Notes under the pieces: model-generated
The model's input: only the letters and a program-made list of their open reading frames with translations
Databases searched by the model: none
Told to the model about the DNA's origin: nothing
Assembly: GCA_007135895.1 (NCBI GenBank)
Contig: SLHZ01000357.1
Location: forward strand, 1-8,194
Length of the DNA: 8,194 nt
Reading direction: 5' to 3'
DNA from: Balneolales bacterium
GTDB taxonomy: Bacteria > Bacteroidota > Rhodothermia > Balneolales > Natronogracilivirgulaceae
Shown here: one piece after another, positions 5,853-8,194 of the stretch
How the letters are laid out: every line of letters begins with the position of its first letter
Numbering within the stretch: position 1 is the stretch's first letter
Made by a program: the position numbers and the translations under genes

Positions 5853-6668
5853 ATGTCCAACCAGGTCAAGTTACTCTTTATAGGTGATATTATCGGTGCG
5901 CCGGGTCTGGCGCTTCTGGAAACCCTCCTGCCCTCCCTGATATCCCGCCATAAACCGGATTTCGTCATCGCCAATGCCGAAAACTCCCATGAAGGCATGG
6001 GTACCAACGAAGCGATTGTCCGAAATCTTTACCGCCTCGGTATTCATGTGCTTACCGGCGGAAACCACAGCTTCGCGAAGTGGAAAATCTACCCCTACAT
6101 GAAAACCGATCCCCGGTTGCTACGTCCCATGAATTATCCGAAAGGAGCTCATGGCTTCGGATACGGCATCTATGATATACCGGGTACCACTCACCGGATC
6201 GGCGTGGTCAACCTGCAAGGCCGCACTTTCATGCAGCCAATTGATGATCCTTTTCGCTGTGCCGACCGTGTCATAGAAAAGATCAAAGAAGAAACCCCGA
6301 TGATTTTCATTGACTTCCATGCCGAGGCCACTGCCGAAAAAATGGCTTTTGCCTGGCACGTGGACGGCCGCGCCTCGGTTGTCGCCGGAACCCATACGCA
6401 TATTCCCACCGCCGATGCCCGCATACTGCCAAAAGGACTGGGCTATATCACCGATGTGGGGATGACCGGACCTTATCACTCCGTTATTGGAATGGACAAA
6501 GAGACAGCCATCAAACGGTTCCTCATTCAAACACCGCACAAGTACAAAACCGCCAACGGTGATAACCGGATTTGCGCGCTTGTGGCCGATCTTGATACCG
6601 ATACCGGAAGCTGCAAGACTATTGAACCCGTTATCTACCCCGCATTTTCCAGCCAGCAAACATCGTGA
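5853..6668 (+). CDS. YmdB-family metallophosphoesterase (TIGR00282 type)
   Basis: The 271-residue product belongs to the YmdB family of cytosolic dimetal phosphoesterases. Bacillus subtilis YmdB hydrolyses cyclic nucleotides and affects biofilm and sporulation decisions; the substrate here is unknown. Metal-site motifs are all present: GDIIG at 11-15 (D12), NAEN at 41-44, GGNH at 69-72, DFHAEAT at 154-160 and GTHTH at 179-183, followed by the family signature TDVGMTGP at 200-207. Length is typical. ATG 5853 lies only 10 nt after the T-run of the 6S RNA candidate and lacks a Shine-Dalgarno sequence. The stop codon overlaps the lolD start, so the two genes are translationally coupled. Confidence 0.93.
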   Translation: MSNQVKLLFIGDIIGAPGLALLETLLPSLISRHKPDFVIANAENSHEGMGTNEAIVRNLYRLGIHVLTGGNHSFAKWKIYPYMKTDPRLLRPMNYPKGAHGFGYGIYDIPGTTHRIGVVNLQGRTFMQPIDDPFRCADRVIEKIKEETPMIFIDFHAEATAEKMAFAWHVDGRASVVAGTHTHIPTADARILPKGLGYITDVGMTGPYHSVIGMDKETAIKRFLIQTPHKYKTANGDNRICALVADLDTDTGSCKTIEPVIYPAFSSQQTS

Positions 6669-7363
6669 CAACCAAGGAAATCCTGATTCGGGCCAGCGGC
6701 ATCCAAAAATCCTACCTGGGCAAGTCAGAACCTGTCCATGTACTCCGGGATACCGCAATCACCATTCACAAAAACGAATTTGCCACAATATCGGGAGCCA
6801 GCGGCTCCGGCAAAAGCACCCTTCTTCACATCCTCGGCGGACTCGACCGGCCTGACAGCGGAAGCATCCGCTTCAGGGACACGGAGCTCTCGCAAATGGA
6901 CGAGCAAACACTGGCCCGGTTCCGGAATCGTAACATCGGCTTTGTCTTTCAGTTTCATCATCTGCTTCCTGAATTCACAGCTCTTGAGAATGTCTTCATG
7001 CCCGGCCTTATCGCCGGGAAAAAAATGAAGGAATTGCAAGAAAGAGCCGCCTATTTGCTCAAGGAAACGGGTCTGGAAAAAAGAATGGACCATAGACCCT
7101 CCGAGCTCTCCGGTGGTGAACAGCAGCGCGTAGCCGTTGCCAGAGCCCTCATGAATCAGCCCGAGATTATCATGGCCGATGAACCTACCGGCAACCTGGA
7201 TGAAAAAAACACGGAAAAACTACTGGCACTGCTGCTCAATCTCGTAGAAATAGAACATACCGCCATCGTGCTTATCACACATGATCAGCGAATCGCCCGG
7301 CTGAGCCCGGTCGTATACGAGCTCAGGAACGGACAGCTGAATGCGGCGGTCCGTGAAGCATGA
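6665..7363 (+). CDS. lolD: Lipoprotein-releasing system ATP-binding protein LolD
   Basis: The 232-residue product is an ABC-transporter ATPase. Visible motifs are Walker A GASGSGKST at 44-52, Q-loop glutamine at 96, signature LSGGEQQR at 148-155, Walker B IIMADEP at 168-174 with catalytic E173, the D-loop NLD and H-loop H206. The stretch GFVFQFHHLLPEFTALENV at 92-110 is characteristic of LolD, which powers extraction of outer-membrane lipoproteins from the inner membrane with LolC/E. No membrane partner is in the window; in many Bacteroidota it is encoded elsewhere. The start is GTG 6665, overlapping the upstream stop as GTGA. A MacB/FtsE-like relative is the less likely alternative. Confidence 0.88.
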   Translation: MTTKEILIRASGIQKSYLGKSEPVHVLRDTAITIHKNEFATISGASGSGKSTLLHILGGLDRPDSGSIRFRDTELSQMDEQTLARFRNRNIGFVFQFHHLLPEFTALENVFMPGLIAGKKMKELQERAAYLLKETGLEKRMDHRPSELSGGEQQRVAVARALMNQPEIIMADEPTGNLDEKNTEKLLALLLNLVEIEHTAIVLITHDQRIARLSPVVYELRNGQLNAAVREA

Positions 7364-7379
7364 TCCGGTTTTGGCTTAT

Positions 7380-7402
7380 GAAACATTCATGATCAATGTT
7401 TC
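7380..7402 (+). other. Hairpin just downstream of lolD
   Basis: GAAACATT (7380-7387) pairs perfectly with AATGTTTC (7395-7402) around a 7-nt loop, 16 nt after the lolD stop. It lacks a GC-rich stem and a T-tract, so it is not a typical intrinsic terminator. It directly abuts repeat copy B and may be part of the same element or a 3'-end stabiliser. Confidence 0.45.
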
Positions 7403-7403
7403 G

Positions 7404-7446
7404 GACACACAGGAGCATGATTATTTTCATGAAGGCTCCATCTGAC
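7404..7446 (+). repeat. Intergenic structured repeat element, copy B
   Basis: This is the second copy of the block found at 5251-5296, beginning 41 nt after the lolD stop. Here GGAGC (7412-7416) pairs with GCTCC, and ATGA (7417-7420) with TCAT (7427-7430). Where copy A has GGGG opposite CTCC, this copy has GGAG opposite CTCC, so pairing is kept despite the base change. It ends 17 nt before the -33 box of the promoter at 7464. Confidence 0.65.
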
Positions 7447-7463
7447 ATTATGAATTTAAGTTT

Positions 7464-7494
7464 TTGAACAGATGAAAAAACAGTGATATATTTG
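7464..7494 (+). promoter_or_regulatory. Bacteroidota-type promoter upstream of the TPR-like gene
   Basis: TTG at 7464-7466 and TATATTTG at 7487-7494 are separated by exactly 20 bases. This is a full match to TTG-(19-21)-TAnnTTTG, the primary-sigma consensus of Bacteroidota. Predicted start of transcription is near 7500. It is the best promoter match in the window and would drive the gene at 7669 or an RNA within 7500-7668. Confidence 0.65.
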
Positions 7495-7668
7495 ACAGAC
7501 TGTGGTTGTTTTGGAACCATATGCCTTGTAACGGCTCCAGGATGATCCATGCATGAAAAAAAGCGGTTGTTGCGTAATCACCACAGCGTACCCGATAACA
7601 TGCCGTAACCGCGAAGACAATCGATACATCTATAACTCTTTCTCTATATACCAGGCTTTCATTTCCCC
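7495..7668 (+). other. Long leader or small-RNA region before the TPR-like gene
   Basis: About 170 nt separate the predicted transcription start from the ATG at 7669. No convincing protein is encoded. Two stems are visible: TGGTT (7503-7507) with AACCA (7515-7519), essentially at the predicted 5' end, and GCGGTT (7563-7568) with AACCGC (7607-7612). No known riboswitch or RNA family is recognised. The rest looks unstructured and becomes pyrimidine-rich toward the start codon. Confidence 0.35.
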
Positions 7669-8194
7669 ATGGCAAAACGACTATCAAAAGAACAGCTTGA
7701 AACCGACCCCCTCCTTACCAGTTACTACATTTTTGTCAGCTTCATCAAAAGGAACCTGGCCGCTGTCGTTACCTCTTCCCTTGCAGTTCTGATCCTTATC
7801 GGAGGCGGCATCGGATATTATCTCTACAGCCAGGCCCAGGAAGAAACCGCGCAGATCCTGTTAGCCGATGCTGAAAAGGCGTTCCAGCAGGGAGAATATG
7901 AAATCGCGCTCTGGGGGGATGATGTACGCATGACCGCCGGTTTCATTGACATCATCAACAACTACAGCCGAACCCGCGCAGGCAACCTCGCCCGTTATTA
8001 TGCCGCTGTCTCGGAAGCCGAACAAAACGCCTACGAGGAAGCGCTCATCCACATGAGTCGGTTTGATCCTCCAAAAGGAATCCTTGGGGTTGGACCCATC
8101 TCTTTTCATGCGGTCCTGCTGACCAACGTGGGAGAATTTGATGCAGCAGCCCGAATGTACATCAAGGCCGCCGAGTGGGATCGCAATGAAGCCA
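7669..8194 (+). CDS. Membrane-anchored TPR-like protein, 5' part (3' truncated)
   Basis: The frame is open from ATG 7669 to the window end, giving 175 residues. The N-terminus is cytosolic and polar (MAKRLSKEQLETDPLL), followed by one hydrophobic segment at about 29-53 preceded by positive residues (IKRN). This predicts a single-pass inner-membrane protein with its C-terminal part in the periplasm. From about 60 onward, helical repeat-like stretches rich in Ala, Tyr and Glu (AEKAFQQGEYEIAL, ARYYAAVSEAEQNAYEEAL, GEFDAAARMYIKAA) resemble tetratricopeptide repeats, as in YfgM- or TolA-binding-type proteins. The exact family is not recognised, and the partner is unknown. The start has no Shine-Dalgarno sequence; a CT-rich tract precedes it. 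Confidence 0.8.
   Translation, partial: MAKRLSKEQLETDPLLTSYYIFVSFIKRNLAAVVTSSLAVLILIGGGIGYYLYSQAQEETAQILLADAEKAFQQGEYEIALWGDDVRMTAGFIDIINNYSRTRAGNLARYYAAVSEAEQNAYEEALIHMSRFDPPKGILGVGPISFHAVLLTNVGEFDAAARMYIKAAEWDRNEA

Noticed and set aside
6120..6758. 212-codon minus-strand frame opposite the ymdB-family gene
   Set aside because: Antisense shadow of a conserved metallophosphoesterase with all its motifs intact on the plus strand.
7380..7402. Intrinsic terminator for lolD
   Set aside because: The hairpin is real but AT-rich and is followed by GGACACACAGG, not a T run.
7553..7792. 79-codon plus-strand frame before and across the TPR-like gene start
   Set aside because: It overlaps the start of the better-supported gene in another frame, and its product has no coherent composition.

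Overview
The window is a housekeeping segment of a bacterial chromosome with every gene on the + strand. The most likely source is the Bacteroidota/Balneolota/Rhodothermota (FCB) group. The evidence is the order pheS-pheT-small coiled-coil gene-zapA-6S RNA-ymdB family-lolD, the lack of recognisable Shine-Dalgarno sequences before almost every start codon, a promoter-like site matching TTG-20 bp-TAnnTTTG (the Bacteroidota primary sigma consensus), and the sequence flavour of PheS and LolD. I cannot name a genus. No mobile element, phage, CRISPR array, tRNA or rRNA is visible.

Layout. Positions 1-1142 hold the translation block: the 3' half of infC, then rpmI (L35) and rplT (L20), closed by a strong intrinsic terminator at 1105-1142. 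The 202-nt infC-rpmI spacer contains a possible internal promoter and competing inverted repeats. A T-rich spacer (1143-1274) leads to pheS. It holds a tandem 15-bp repeat, a Phe-rich short reading frame and a terminator-like hairpin, which together resemble a Phe attenuator but are unproven. Positions 1275-4781 encode both subunits of phenylalanyl-tRNA synthetase. A small coiled-coil protein of unknown function (about 4912-5229) and ZapA (5322-5633) follow, with a repeat element between them. A structured RNA that I interpret as 6S RNA fills 5659-5842. A YmdB-family metallophosphoesterase (5853-6668) overlaps the start of lolD (6665-7363) by 4 nt. A 305-nt gap (7364-7668) carries a second copy of the repeat element, a good promoter and a leader of about 170 nt. 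The window ends inside a membrane-anchored TPR-like protein (7669 onward).

The genes work in translation (IF3, L35, L20, PheRS), cell division (ZapA, perhaps the coiled-coil protein), global control of RNA polymerase (6S RNA), phosphodiester or nucleotide signalling (YmdB family) and lipoprotein sorting (LolD). The genes are conventional; what is unusual lies between them. The main items are a two-copy structured intergenic repeat (5251-5296 and 7404-7446), the possible Phe-rich pheST leader, the 6S RNA whose 3' end sits 10 nt before the ymdB-family start codon, and a 12-bp direct repeat before the coiled-coil gene.
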